Source: Planctomycetota bacterium (GTDB lineage Bacteria; Planctomycetota; UBA1135; UBA2386). From it: a DNA stretch of 45,889 bases. Below are positions 1 through 8,381 of this stretch, piece by piece. The position numbers and the translations under genes are program-made. Under the pieces are notes generated by a model, which was not told the origin of the DNA, did not search any database, and saw only the letters and a list, made by a program, of their open reading frames with translations. The stretch spans positions 1-45,889 of the forward strand of contig JAEUHP010000022.1 of assembly GCA_016795295.1 (NCBI GenBank), written 5' to 3'. Every line of letters begins with the position of its first letter. Positions within the stretch are counted from its first letter, which is position 1.

Positions 1-89
1 TTACTCACCTTGCGGCTTTCACGTTCGACTTGCATGCCTCATCCACGCCGCCAACGTTCGTTCTGAGCCAGGATCAAACCCTTCACTTG
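1..89 (-). rRNA. rrs: 16S ribosomal RNA, 5' end only (partial)
   Basis: Read on the minus strand, the segment contains the universal 16S start AGGGTTTGATCCTGGCTCAG (bases 82 down to 63), followed by the V1 flank with GAACGTTGGCGGCGTGG and AGGCATGCAAGTCGA. By alignment with E. coli numbering the mature 5' end lies near base 89, give or take a few bases. The gene runs off the left edge of the window, so only its first ~90 bases are present. The GAACGTTGGCGGC/GATGAGGCATGCAAG form is typical of Planctomycetota. A leader with a boxA-like element and a promoter lie upstream at 269-372. Confidence 0.96.
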
Positions 90-268
90 AAATTTCTTCA
101 AAAAGAGTCAGTCCAGTTTTTTGTCGCTTTCCCGACCAGCCACCCCGCTGCTCGCCAACCCCTTTCAGGGCCAACGCTCTCGCGGAACAACCGTCGGGGG
201 CTGCCCACCCGGAAACCCTTAGGTCACCGAGCAGACTCGCTCACACGCTTTCTTTCGAGGCCACCCAG

Positions 269-283
269 AATGTCAAAGATCGC
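269..283 (-). promoter_or_regulatory. boxA-like antitermination element in the rRNA leader
   Basis: On the minus strand this reads GCGATCTTTGACATT, close to the rRNA boxA consensus TGCTCTTTAACA bound by NusB/S10. It lies between the proposed rRNA promoter (323-350) and the 16S start (about 89), as boxA does in other rRNA operons. Although TTGACA is present, no -10 hexamer follows at 16-18 bases, which favours boxA over a second promoter. Confidence 0.55.
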
Positions 284-322
284 TTCCATCCCGGCCGTTT
301 CGACCGCGTGGAAGGGCGGGAG

Positions 323-372
323 AAGGTAGCGAGTTCGCGACGCCGGTCAAGCCTCGCACCAACTTTTTTTTC
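323..372 (-). promoter_or_regulatory. rRNA operon promoter (-10, -35, A-tract UP element)
   Basis: On the minus strand a -35 hexamer TTGACC (345-350) and a -10 hexamer TACCTT (323-328) are separated by 16 bases. A run of nine A (bases 364-372 as T on the plus strand) sits 14-22 bases upstream of the -35, where an UP element would be. The discriminator after the -10 is very GC rich (CTCCCG), a feature associated with stringent control of rRNA promoters. The predicted start near base 316 gives a leader of about 225 bases. The rest of the 357-base gap between the 16S gene and base 447 shows no gene. Confidence 0.6.
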
Positions 373-446
373 GCCTTCGCCCCCTGCGGCCGAGGCGCGC
401 CGTTGCGCCTGCGTCCCCGCGACCACCCTCGACGAACAACAGGGGC

Positions 447-1883
447 ATGCTCCGAGCCGCAGTTGCTTTCGCGGTGTGTCTTCCGCTCTCTGCGCAGGCC
501 ATAAAGCCGCCAATCCTCGATCGTTACGAGACCGGCCTGCGGTTGCGGGCGGTGGAACGCGAACTCGCGAAGGCGTCGGATGGGGCGCTGCGCGCTGCCG
601 GGTTGCGGGAGCTGGACGCCGCGGTGCAGGCCTTCTTTCGCCTGGACTTGAGCCAGGTGGCGCGCCGGCTCGACCGAGCCGGCTGGGCACTGCAAGGCAG
701 GTCGCCCGAGCCAGGGCAGCGCTGGGCAGCAGCCGTCCAACTTTCTCTTGCGCCGCGCCTGGTGCCTTCCAGCGCTTCCAGCATCCAGCTCTGGCTGGCC
801 ATGAGTTACGATCCAAGTGTTGAGATGCCCGAGGGTTGTGAACTCAGCATCTGGCAGCCAGGCAACCCTCAGCCACGGTTCCGAGCCCAGATCCGCGAGG
901 TGCCGTGCGCACTGGAGCTGCCGCTCGGCGACCTCGCGACGGGCGATCTCACGCTTCGGGCGACCCTGAGCCACGGCCGCTCGCTCCTGGCGGAGCGCCC
1001 TCTGTTCTTCGCCCGGGTCGACGAATTGGGCAAGCGGTTGGACCAGCTCGACTCGGCGGTTGGAGCCGAAGACCGGCCAGCCGAGCCCGGCCCAGTCGGG
1101 CCGGATCTGGAGCGGAGCACCCTGGCTTGGCTGGTCGAGATGCTGCGTGGCATGACCACGACGAAGCGCGAAGAGACCGTGCTTCCCGCCGTGCAGATGC
1201 TCGAAGAAGCCGAGGGCCTGGCCGCATCACTCGCAGCGCGGCGCAAGCACTACACCGCCACGCGGCAAGGCCAGTTCTGGCTCAGGGTTCCGGTGCGACA
1301 GGGCACCATCCCGGTGCGGTGGCTCGCCCCCCCACCGCCCGAACCAGCGCCGACCCTGCGCCCGCTCATCGTGGCGCTTCACGGCGCCGGCGGCTCCGAG
1401 AACCTGTTCTTCGACGGCTACGGCGACGGCGCCATCGTGGCCCTGGCAGCTGCGCGCGGCTGGTTCGTGGTCGCGCCCAGGCTCGGGATGATGGGTGGGC
1501 CCGACGTCGCAGCCGTGGTGGATGTCCTGGCAGAGCGCTGGCCCATCGACCGCAACCGGGTCGCGATCCTGGGCCACTCGATGGGTGCGGCGGCAGCGGT
1601 GGCCACTGCCTGCAAGCACCCGACACGCTACGCCGCGGTGGCGGCACTCGGCGGCGGCGGCAACGTGCCCAAACGGGCCGAGCTGGGCAACCTGCGTTGG
1701 TATGTAGCCGCCGGCGAACACGACTTCGGACGCACCGGAGCGCTGGCCCTGCACCAGCGTCTGGAAGCCCTGGGTGCGAACAGCCAGTTCCATGAGTTCC
1801 CAACCGTGGAGCATCTGGCCATCGTGCAGTTTGCCCTTCCGGCCGTGTTCGCCCACTTCGACGCCGCCTTCGCCGCCCGCTGA
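447..1883 (+). CDS. Secreted alpha/beta hydrolase (esterase/dienelactone-hydrolase-like)
   Basis: A 478-residue protein beginning with an export signal (MLRAAVAFAVCLPLSAQA), so probably periplasmic. Residues 20-300 are a family-unspecific N-terminal region, probably helical plus a beta segment. Residues 300-478 are a compact alpha/beta hydrolase domain: oxyanion-hole HGAGGSEN at 312-319, nucleophile elbow GHSMG at 376-380 (Ser378), a likely acid Asp426 in GEHD, and a likely catalytic His456 in VEHLA. It resembles the secreted polyhydroxybutyrate-depolymerase/feruloyl-esterase-like hydrolases common in planctomycetes; the substrate cannot be read from sequence. The ATG at 447 is preferred because the signal peptide starts there. 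It is transcribed divergently from the rRNA operon and converges on comF, 29 bases away. Confidence 0.85.
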   Translation: MLRAAVAFAVCLPLSAQAIKPPILDRYETGLRLRAVERELAKASDGALRAAGLRELDAAVQAFFRLDLSQVARRLDRAGWALQGRSPEPGQRWAAAVQLSLAPRLVPSSASSIQLWLAMSYDPSVEMPEGCELSIWQPGNPQPRFRAQIREVPCALELPLGDLATGDLTLRATLSHGRSLLAERPLFFARVDELGKRLDQLDSAVGAEDRPAEPGPVGPDLERSTLAWLVEMLRGMTTTKREETVLPAVQMLEEAEGLAASLAARRKHYTATRQGQFWLRVPVRQGTIPVRWLAPPPPEPAPTLRPLIVALHGAGGSENLFFDGYGDGAIVALAAARGWFVVAPRLGMMGGPDVAAVVDVLAERWPIDRNRVAILGHSMGAAAAVATACKHPTRYAAVAALGGGGNVPKRAELGNLRWYVAAGEHDFGRTGALALHQRLEALGANSQFHEFPTVEHLAIVQFALPAVFAHFDAAFAAR

Positions 1884-1912
1884 ACCACCCCCGGCGCTGC
1901 CGAGGCTCTGGA

Positions 1913-2695
1913 TCAGCTGCGACACGCCGTGAGCAGCGCCACCTGGTCGGCTCCGGCCTCGAGCAGAGCGGCAGCGCAAGCCCGCGCCGTAGCCCCCGAG
2001 GTCAGCACGTCGTCGACCAACACGACCAACCGCCCCCGGACCCGGCGCGGGCGCACCACCGCGAACGCCCCGGCGACGTTCTCGGCACGCGACCCGACTC
2101 GAGGATCGCCCTGCGGCAGGGTGGCGCGACCACGGCGCAACGCGCCGGGGAGAACCGCGAGCCCGAGAGGCCCGGCGACCGCGTTGGCCAACCACTCTGC
2201 CTGGTCGAAGCCACGTTCACGCCGACGCCGAGCATGCAAGGGCACCGGCACCAGGAGCGCCCGCCGCCAAGCACCCGATACGCGACCTGCCAACCGCTGA
2301 CGCATGGCCTTGGCCAAGCACCAGCCGGCCGCCAGCTCTCCGTCGAGCTTGAATCGGCGCACCAACGCGCCGCCCGTCCCTGCGTAGAGAAACGGCGCGC
2401 AGTGCCACGCGAGGTTGGTGAGCTCGCGGTGCTCTGCGCCGCACCGCGTGCCGGGCAAGACCACCGGCTCTCCACAGCGCAGACAACCCGGGTCCGGACG
2501 CTCGCCCAGGGCAACCGCACACGGCCGACACATTCGGTCGGCACTCACACCGCAGACGGGACACGCTGGCGGCGCCAAGAGGTCCAGAATGGCAACGCCC
2601 AGCTGCTGGAGCGGTCGCCAAGTGCCGTTTCGACAGATCGCCACATCCCGAGACAACGAGCCGGCCGGATTCCGACAACAAATCCGCCGCGACAC
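1913..2695 (-). CDS. comF: ComF family protein (phosphoribosyltransferase-like)
   Basis: 260 residues with the ComF layout: an N-terminal zinc-finger-like region with cysteine pairs (C45/C48, C56/C59, C71/C74), then a type I phosphoribosyltransferase domain with the PRPP-binding loop VVLVDDVLTSGAT at 225-237. The conserved PVPLHARRRRERGFDQAEWLA stretch begins near 150. ComF proteins take part in DNA uptake and recombination in competent bacteria, but orthologues are widespread and their reaction is unproven. The first ~30 residues precede the usual family start (about LLDLLAPPACPVC), so the true start may lie downstream. It follows the membrane protein gene at 2736-3284 by 40 bases and may share its transcript. 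Confidence 0.88.
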   Translation of the reverse strand: MSRRICCRNPAGSLSRDVAICRNGTWRPLQQLGVAILDLLAPPACPVCGVSADRMCRPCAVALGERPDPGCLRCGEPVVLPGTRCGAEHRELTNLAWHCAPFLYAGTGGALVRRFKLDGELAAGWCLAKAMRQRLAGRVSGAWRRALLVPVPLHARRRRERGFDQAEWLANAVAGPLGLAVLPGALRRGRATLPQGDPRVGSRAENVAGAFAVVRPRRVRGRLVVLVDDVLTSGATARACAAALLEAGADQVALLTACRS

Positions 2696-2735
2696 GGTAA
2701 CACCGCCTGCCCGGCAACACGCCGATCAAGCCCCC

Positions 2736-3284
2736 TCACCGACCGGGGAGAGCGATCCGGCGCGCACGATCCGCCGCAGAGGTGGCTTTGGCTTGGTTCG
2801 GCACACCCAACGCTTGGCGCACCTGTTGCACGTAGGCTTCCACGGTCATGTCCTTGGCATGCGGGACGCCCAAGACCTCACCGATTTCCTTGGTCAACGC
2901 CATGTCGTCGGTGAACGACCAAGGCTGCTTCTGGAAGAACTCGCGCAGCAACTTCTTGAAGGCCCGACGCGAACTGTAGGCACCGATGGTGTACACGACC
3001 CCGGCGAACACGATGATGCCGAGACAACAAGCCAGGGTGAGCCACTCCTGATCCCAGCGGGCCACCACCTGCAGCAGGAAGCCGGTGGTCAGGAACAGAA
3101 AGCCCAGGATCACCTGCATGTTGTTCAGCGCCGTGTCGCGCACCTTGAACAGGCTGCGCGTGCTGACCCCCAGGGCATCTTCGATGGCTTTGCGCGGCTC
3201 GCGGAAGCGGATCGAGTTGGCCAGAAAGAACACCCCAACCACGTTGCAGGTGAGACCGACCAGGGCGAGTTCCGGGGTTTCCAT
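2736..3284 (-). CDS. Small membrane protein of unknown function (three predicted TM helices)
   Basis: 182 residues starting METPELALV. Hydrophobic segments at about 6-22, 54-75 and 82-103 suggest three transmembrane helices. The remaining ~80 residues are a soluble, charged C-terminal domain (RRAFKKLLREFFQ and a later AYVQQVRQALG). I do not recognise a family. The reading frame stays open well upstream, across the start of the thioredoxin-like gene on the other strand; the start at 3284 is chosen because hydrophobic coding character begins there and the upstream part is antisense to a real gene. Probably co-transcribed with comF. Confidence 0.75.
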   Translation of the reverse strand: METPELALVGLTCNVVGVFFLANSIRFREPRKAIEDALGVSTRSLFKVRDTALNNMQVILGFLFLTTGFLLQVVARWDQEWLTLACCLGIIVFAGVVYTIGAYSSRRAFKKLLREFFQKQPWSFTDDMALTKEIGEVLGVPHAKDMTVEAYVQQVRQALGVPNQAKATSAADRARRIALPGR

Positions 3285-3524
3285 GGCTGCTGAGCCCCCA
3301 GGACGCCACCACCGGCCGGCAAGCCGGCCAATGGCAGTGCGTGGGGGATCCCAGAGAGCGTAGCGACCCGCCGGCGCCCCCGCCACGCCCGCAGCGAAAA
3401 CCCCGACCACGGTCCAGCGCAAGGGAGTGCGCTGGACCAACCCCCCGGGATTCCTCGCGCCGCCGCCGCCGCGCCGTCGTAGCATGGCCCGCTGCCGGAG
3501 GCTCCGGCTCCCGAATCGAAACCA

Positions 3525-4571
3525 ATGCAACCCACTGCTGCTCTGTTCGCTGCGTTTGCTCTGATCACCCCCCTCTTGGCCCAGGATCCGGCTCCCGCCC
3601 CGGCCAAGAAGGCCGACCTCTGGCTGCAAGATTTCGCCGCTGCCAAGGCCAAGGCCAAGGCGGAGAACAAGCACTTGCTGCTGGACTTCACCGGCTCGGA
3701 CTGGTGCTCGTGGTGCATCAAGCTCGACGAGGAGGTGTTCGCCAAAGAAGCCTTCCAAGGTGAGGCGCCGAAGCACTTCGTGCTGGTCAAGCTGGACTAC
3801 CCGAACGACAAGTCGCTGGTCACCGAGGCCGTGCGCGCGCAGAACGAAGAGCTCCAGGGCCGCTACCAGATCGAGGGCTACCCGACCATCCTGCTGACCG
3901 ATTGTGATGGCGTGGTCTACGCCCAGACCGGGTACCGGGAAGGTGGCGCCGACGACTACAACACCCACCTCGCCGAGCTGAAGGCGGTTGGGACAGCCTT
4001 CGGCAAAGCGATGGGCAAGGCCAAGGACCAGCAGGGTGCCGAGCGCGCCAAATCGCTGGCCGAGGCACTCGATGCACTCGAAGAGGCCGTGGTCTCGCAA
4101 CACCACATCGCGCTGCTCGAGGAGATCAGCACGCTCGACGCCGACGGCAAGGCTGGCCTGAAGGCCAAGTACGCGGACCAGCTCAAGGCCGCGAAAGAAG
4201 CCGCCGCCGAGCGCGCCGCAATGGCCGCAGTGGCCAAGGAAGCGCGCGTGGTCCAGGAGGCGATCGACAGCCTGATGGAGGCGAAGAAGCACGACGAGGC
4301 ACTGGCCAAGCTCGACACCTTCATCCAGAAGCCCGCCAACCCGACCCAGCACCAGATCGCGCTGTTCTTCAAGGGCATGGTGACCATGGAGGCGCGCAAC
4401 GATCCGGCTGCCGCCGTCGAACTGCTGAAGGCCGCGCTGGCTCTGAACGCCGAGTCACCGATCGGCAAGCAGGTGGAGATGATCCTGCCGCAGCTCGAGA
4501 AGATGGCCAAGGCCAAGGCTGCCGACGGTGGCAATGACCAGAAGAAGGGCGACGAGAAGCAGGGCAAGTGA
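3525..4571 (+). CDS. Secreted thioredoxin-like protein with helical C-terminal extension
   Basis: 348 residues. An N-terminal signal peptide (about 1-19, ending LLAQ) is followed by a thioredoxin-fold domain at ~35-150 with the redox motif WCSWC (Cys61, Cys64) and the cis-proline segment EGYPTILL. This matches Thioredoxin_7/DsbD-C-like proteins, so a periplasmic disulfide reductase or thiol carrier is likely. Residues ~155-348 are Ala/Lys/Glu rich and strongly helical, with a TPR-like stretch near 255-325 and a very hydrophilic Lys-rich end. The extension is about as long as the thioredoxin domain and may bind a partner. The gene is divergent from 2736-3284 and converges on the cysteine-synthase-like gene across an inverted repeat. 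Confidence 0.85.
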   Translation: MQPTAALFAAFALITPLLAQDPAPAPAKKADLWLQDFAAAKAKAKAENKHLLLDFTGSDWCSWCIKLDEEVFAKEAFQGEAPKHFVLVKLDYPNDKSLVTEAVRAQNEELQGRYQIEGYPTILLTDCDGVVYAQTGYREGGADDYNTHLAELKAVGTAFGKAMGKAKDQQGAERAKSLAEALDALEEAVVSQHHIALLEEISTLDADGKAGLKAKYADQLKAAKEAAAERAAMAAVAKEARVVQEAIDSLMEAKKHDEALAKLDTFIQKPANPTQHQIALFFKGMVTMEARNDPAAAVELLKAALALNAESPIGKQVEMILPQLEKMAKAKAADGGNDQKKGDEKQGK

Positions 4572-4592
4572 TCGTTTGGCTGGGATCCGGCA

Positions 4593-4660
4593 CCGTCACG
4601 GCTCCCAGCGGTGAGCCCCGACACGGGAGTGGGGCCCGACTTGGTCCGTGACGGCTCACC
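4593..4660. repeat. Inverted repeats between convergent genes
   Basis: Two overlapping inverted-repeat pairs: CCGTCACGG (4593-4601) with CCGTGACGG (4646-4654), and GGTGAGCC (4610-4617) with GGCTCACC (4653-4660). The right arms share bases, so the two hairpins are mutually exclusive. The second pair covers the stop codon of the minus-strand gene (4656-4658). There is no T-run, so it is not a classic intrinsic terminator; a role in 3'-end formation for both convergent genes is inferred. Confidence 0.45.
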
Positions 4661-5684
4661 GCACCGCGCGGAAGCCCAGCAACTCGACCTCGGGCGCCAA
4701 GTATTCGTCGCGCACCGGCTCGTCGCGGCACAGGTCGGTGGTCAGGTACTTCTTGTTCGAGTCGCAGAACACGGTCACCACGGCGGCCCCTGCCCCCAAC
4801 CGTTCGACGAGCTGCGCGGCGCCCAGGAAGTTGGCGCCGGAACTGATGCCCACGGCGAGCCCCAGCGTGCGCGCCAGGGCCTGCGCCATCAGGATCGCGT
4901 CGCCGTCCCAGACATCGACCACCGGATCGAGCCACGCGAGGTCGACCACCGCGGGCACGAACTCGTCCGAAATGCCCTGAATGCGGTGCGAACCGACCTT
5001 GTGGCCGGTGCGCAGCGTCGGTGAGTTCGCCGGTTCGAGCGGATGCACCGCGACCTTGGGAAACGCAGCGCGCAACGCCCGCCCGACCCCCATCACGGTC
5101 CCCCCGGTGCCCACCCCCGCGAGGAACGCCGCCGGCCGCACGCCGAACGCCTCGAGCTGCAGCAGGATCTCCGGACCAGTACCGCTGGCGTGGGCCCGCA
5201 CATTGGCCTGGTTCTCGAACTGCCGCGGCAGGAACACCCCCTCGTGCTCGCGCGCGAACCGTTCGGCGAGCTGCACCGAACCGAGGAAGCCCCCTTCGGC
5301 CTTGCTCACCGGCACGATCTCCGCACCGAAACTGCGGATCAGGTCGGTGCGCTCGCGGCTCATCCAATCGGGCATGTAGATGCGCACGGGATGGCCGAGC
5401 GCAGCACCGAGTGCGGCGAACGCGATGCCGGTGTTGCCACTGGATGCCTCGACGATCGTCGCGCCGGGCTGCAGCTGCTCCTGCGCGTAGGCTTCGGCGA
5501 GGATGTGGCACGCCATGCGGTCCTTGACCGAGCCGGTCATGTTCATCGACTCGTATTTGGCGTACAGCCGCCGCTCGCGGCCACGGAACCGGTAGAGCAC
5601 TTCGAGCAGTGGCGTGTTGCCGACCAACTGGCGAATCGCCGCTATGGTGCGGGACGCAGCCGGCGCGGAGGCGTGGATGGTCAT
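4656..5684 (-). CDS. PLP-dependent cysteine synthase family protein
   Basis: 342 residues from the ATG at 5684; a TTG 18 bases upstream is a weaker start. It is a fold-type II PLP enzyme of the CysK/cystathionine beta-synthase family: the PLP lysine is in TGSVKDR (Lys54), the substrate-binding loop is SSGNTG (81-86), and the phosphate-binding glycine loop is GVGTGGT (~190-196). The C-terminal [12 protein letters not shown] is seen in cysteine-synthase-like paralogues rather than in classic CysK. It probably makes cysteine from an activated serine and sulfide, but cystathionine synthesis or a diaminopropionate-type reaction cannot be excluded. It lies last in a minus-strand run after the secreted protein at 5760-6695. 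Confidence 0.86.
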   Translation of the reverse strand: MTIHASAPAASRTIAAIRQLVGNTPLLEVLYRFRGRERRLYAKYESMNMTGSVKDRMACHILAEAYAQEQLQPGATIVEASSGNTGIAFAALGAALGHPVRIYMPDWMSRERTDLIRSFGAEIVPVSKAEGGFLGSVQLAERFAREHEGVFLPRQFENQANVRAHASGTGPEILLQLEAFGVRPAAFLAGVGTGGTVMGVGRALRAAFPKVAVHPLEPANSPTLRTGHKVGSHRIQGISDEFVPAVVDLAWLDPVVDVWDGDAILMAQALARTLGLAVGISSGANFLGAAQLVERLGAGAAVVTVFCDSNKKYLTTDLCRDEPVRDEYLAPEVELLGFRAVR

Positions 5685-5759
5685 GCCGGAAGTGGAGCAC
5701 AACGGCCGACGGGTGGCGCCGTGCCGAAGTGCGTACCCAGGCTCTCGACCCGGGCCGGC

Positions 5760-6695
5760 TCAGGAGCCAGCCGTTCCGTCGGCAGGGAACACCGCAACCG
5801 TGCGTTCCGCTGCGCCAGCCCCCAGCGCTGCGTCGGTCGGTCGCAAGACCACAGCCAGCTGGTGCGGGCGCCGCGCCACGGCGCACAGCACGGTCGCCGC
5901 CGGCGCCGCAGGGCCGGCCCAGGGCAACGTCAAAACATCGACCCCTTCTTCTTCGCTCACTTGCGGCAGCGCCGTCGCGGCAGCGGCAAGGCCGGGCGCC
6001 GTCACGACCAGAACGACTGCAGCGCCGAAGTCGACCCAGTCCTGCGCCACCCGCGCAGCCTCGGGCGAGCGAACCCGGCGGCTGGGCTCACCACACCAAG
6101 CCGCAAAGGTGTGGGCCTCGGCGAAGCGCAGGCAATCCTCCGTCAACCGAGGTGCCGGCGCAGCCGCGGCAGCGCTGGGTTCGCAGACCGGCAACACCAG
6201 CCAGCGCAACACCGGCAGGCGCGCAGCGGCGGCAGTCTCCGGCCTCCCCAGCACGGTCCGGCCGTTGCCTGGTACCGCACCGAGCACCACCCCCGCCACT
6301 CCGCGCGGCACCACGCAGTAGCGGCCCGGCTGGGGGCGCGCTGCGGCGGGGTCGGCAACGCAAACCAATCGCCCCGAACCTCCGGCTGGCACAGAGGCGC
6401 CCCACTCGATGCGGCGGGCCAACCAGGGCCAGCCGAGCACCCAGTGGCGCGAGAAATCGACGTCTGGCAGGTGCGAGAGGCTGCCCGTGGCGCCCAGCCA
6501 GGCCGCGAACGCCAGCAGATCGCCACACACCACCGCAGTCGGAGCGGCCACCGGCGCGGGGACCGCCCCAACGGGAGCAGTCGCCGGAGCCTGGGCTGGG
6601 ACCGAGACGGCAGCCAGCACCAACCAGGACAGCCACGCCACCGACCCGGCCAGCCGGCGGCCGGCCGCGGCGCGGCCGGCGTCAGCGCCCGGCAT
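5760..6695 (-). CDS. Secreted hypothetical protein
   Basis: 311 residues from the ATG at 6695; another ATG at 6725 would add ten residues. An N-terminal signal-like segment (basic residues, then a hydrophobic core ending VSVPAQA) indicates export, followed by a Pro/Ala-rich linker. No family is recognised; the body is Ala/Val rich with alternating hydrophobic strands and few charged residues. The start overlaps the end of the FtsQ-type gene by 14 bases on the same strand, implying one transcript. A function connected with the cell envelope is only suggested by the signal peptide and this linkage. Confidence 0.7.
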   Translation of the reverse strand: MPGADAGRAAAGRRLAGSVAWLSWLVLAAVSVPAQAPATAPVGAVPAPVAAPTAVVCGDLLAFAAWLGATGSLSHLPDVDFSRHWVLGWPWLARRIEWGASVPAGGSGRLVCVADPAAARPQPGRYCVVPRGVAGVVLGAVPGNGRTVLGRPETAAAARLPVLRWLVLPVCEPSAAAAAPAPRLTEDCLRFAEAHTFAAWCGEPSRRVRSPEAARVAQDWVDFGAAVVLVVTAPGLAAAATALPQVSEEEGVDVLTLPWAGPAAPAATVLCAVARRPHQLAVVLRPTDAALGAGAAERTVAVFPADGTAGS

Positions 6696-7719
6696 GCGTC
6701 GCCCCGAGATCGGCCCAGGGGCCATCCGGGTCCGCTGCCCCTGCGGGCCCCGGCTGCAAGTAGTCGCGGAAGCGGTGGATCATGCGCAGGTCGCCGCCAG
6801 TCAACCCCGCTAGGCCGGGATGCAGCTCGAGGATCGCGCGCAACACCGCCGCCTTGGTGGCGCCTGGCACCCGCGGCCACGGACTGTCCGCAGGACGGTC
6901 GTAGGCGAACACCGCCCCGTCGCCGTCCTGACGCTGCAACTTGACCCGCACTTCGGCATACGGGCGACCGCGGCGCCAGCGTTCCCCGAGGTTGGTGGTG
7001 TCGACCTCGAGCAGAGCAGGGCAGTTGGGCACCTGTGGGGCAATCTGGTCCCGCCACTCCACGGCGATGGCGGCGGCGGCCGTGACTCGCGGCTCGGCCA
7101 CCGGACGCCCGTAGGTGACGGCCACCTGGTCCCCACCACCTTCCCGGTGCAACCACACCGCTGGCAAAGGGGTCTCGGCCCACGGCAGCGCCACGCCCAG
7201 CCGGTCGACCAAGCACAACGGCTCACCCGCTGCGTTGCGCACACCGAGCACGGGGCGCCGCAGCTCGAGCTGCAGCCGCATTCGATTGGGGAACACCCGC
7301 AGCAGGTTCGCGTCCCGCACCCACGGCACCGTGCGCAGACCTTCGACGAGGCGCTGCCCCGCGGCGTCGTCCAGGATCGGCAATTCGTCTCCGAGCCAAG
7401 GTGCCAAGTCCCTGGTCACGGCCAACAGCAGCGGCTGGTCCAGCCAATCCGGCTGGCCGAGGAAGCCCACTCGGTCCAACGCGACCAAAGGACTGTGCTG
7501 TGGGGCGCGCTCGAACCGCGCCGCGAGCACTGCGGCCGCTCGAGGCCCCCACAGGATGGTCGTCGCGGCGAAGGCCGACAGCACGGCCACGCGCACCACC
7601 CAGCGCAAGGCGGGGGCGAACGCAGTGCCACCATTTGCCGAGGAACGCACCAAGGGAAGGACCGAACTCGGGGGCGCCGGAAGGCCGCGCATCGCCCGGG
7701 CCGCAACCTGCAGAAACAT
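6682..7719 (-). CDS. FtsQ/DivIB-type POTRA-domain membrane protein
   Basis: 345 residues. A cytoplasmic N-terminus of ~38 residues is followed by one transmembrane segment (~39-57) and a long extracytoplasmic part. Residues ~115-155 hold the POTRA-type signature VPWVRDANLLRVFPNRMRL followed by ELRRPVLGVR, the pattern of FtsQ and DivIB (normally PWVxxAxVxRxxPxxLxVxVxERxPVA). FtsQ is a divisome scaffold binding FtsL/FtsB, but many planctomycetes lack FtsZ, so a division role is uncertain. The usual neighbours (murC, ddl, ftsA, ftsZ) are absent here. The downstream secreted gene overlaps it by 14 bases. Confidence 0.72.
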   Translation of the reverse strand: MFLQVAARAMRGLPAPPSSVLPLVRSSANGGTAFAPALRWVVRVAVLSAFAATTILWGPRAAAVLAARFERAPQHSPLVALDRVGFLGQPDWLDQPLLLAVTRDLAPWLGDELPILDDAAGQRLVEGLRTVPWVRDANLLRVFPNRMRLQLELRRPVLGVRNAAGEPLCLVDRLGVALPWAETPLPAVWLHREGGGDQVAVTYGRPVAEPRVTAAAAIAVEWRDQIAPQVPNCPALLEVDTTNLGERWRRGRPYAEVRVKLQRQDGDGAVFAYDRPADSPWPRVPGATKAAVLRAILELHPGLAGLTGGDLRMIHRFRDYLQPGPAGAADPDGPWADLGATHAGR

Positions 7720-7753
7720 GCCGCGCGCAGCGACCCGCCAGCGCGCGGCCCAA

Positions 7754-7819
7754 ATTCAGTCCAAGCAGATTCAGTCGACCCTGATTCAGTCGACTCGGAT
7801 CCAGCCGACTCAGTTCAGC
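7754..7819. repeat. 15-bp tandem repeat (four units plus a partial)
   Basis: Four consecutive 15-base units start at 7754, 7769, 7784 and 7799, all variants of ATTCAGTCGACTCGG; a partial fifth copy begins at 7814. The second and third units differ at only a few positions and the first and fourth are more diverged. The array lies between the 84-aa gene and the FtsQ-type gene and covers the stop codon of the former (7810-7812). The unit is a multiple of three but no gene reads through the whole array. Confidence 0.8.
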
Positions 7820-8064
7820 CGCGCCACCACGGGCTTCGGCTCGGTCTTGGCGCGGTCGCGCTGCATGCCGCTGGCGGACTCACAGTCGTCGACGAAGATC
7901 TCCAGCGTGTCGAGCACGTTCTCGACCAAGTGGCGGTCGACGGTCAACTCCCGGCCGCCCTTCGCCGCTTCGAGTTCGTGCTCGAGCAGCCGGGCCAGGA
8001 TCTTGAGTTGGGAGAGGTGGCGGCCGACGAACTTGCCGACGTTGACTTCGGGCTTGGTTTCCAT
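7810..8064 (-). CDS. Small hypothetical protein (84 aa)
   Basis: Starts at the ATG at 8064 (METKPEVNVGKFVGRHLSQ). It is soluble, mostly helical by composition (LKILARLLEHELEAAKGG and a later VENVLDTLEIFVDD), with a disordered basic C-terminus. No family is recognised. Residue composition looks like real protein, and the stop falls inside the 15-bp repeat array, so the last residues could have been altered by repeat expansion. It is divergent from the helicase gene and lies upstream of the FtsQ-type gene on the same strand. Confidence 0.65.
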   Translation of the reverse strand: METKPEVNVGKFVGRHLSQLKILARLLEHELEAAKGGRELTVDRHLVENVLDTLEIFVDDCESASGMQRDRAKTEPKPVVARLN

Positions 8065-8381
8065 GGTTGTTTCGGGAGGTTGCGGCCGGCGGGGCGCGCA
8101 AGGTCAAGGCACGTGGTCAGGGCTACGCGGCCAGGCGGGAGCAACCGCGCTGGCCAATCCAGGGGCCACCCGTGCGGCGCCCCCCGGCGGCACGCCGCGA
8201 ACGCGCAGCGCACCCCCCGGAGCATAGCCGGTGCGCTGCCGATTCCAACGATGCCCGACTCGCGGCGCGAACCAGGCCACCTCACACTTCGTGGAGAAGA
8301 TTCCACAGGCCCTGCGACGGCCTCGATCAGGGCATTCGATTCGGTGTTCCATGCACCAGCGCGCTGTGCGATGCTGGACGT
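8065..8381. other. Divergent intergenic region, no gene seen
   Basis: 317 bases between the start of the 84-aa gene (minus) and the proposed GTG start of the helicase (plus). It must hold both promoters, but I could not pick a -35/-10 pair with normal spacing with any confidence. Reading frames crossing it encode Arg/Pro/Gly-rich sequence without coding character, and no RNA gene was recognised. Confidence 0.5.

Noticed and set aside
268..290. TTGACA inside the 16S leader as a second rRNA promoter
   Set aside because: No -10 hexamer at 16-18 bases; the CTTTGACA context and position fit a boxA element better.
1884..1912. A hairpin between the hydrolase and comF convergent ends
   Set aside because: Only 4-bp pairings are possible in the 29-base gap; nothing above chance.
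2736..4352. A 538-residue extension of the small membrane protein upstream of 3284
   Set aside because: The added part lies opposite the thioredoxin-like gene, which has a signal peptide, a CxxC motif and normal coding character.
8067..8381. An ATG start for the helicase at 8067
   Set aside because: The extra ~105 residues are Arg/Pro rich without conservation-like pattern and lie in a divergent intergenic region; GTG at 8382 directly precedes the helicase domain.
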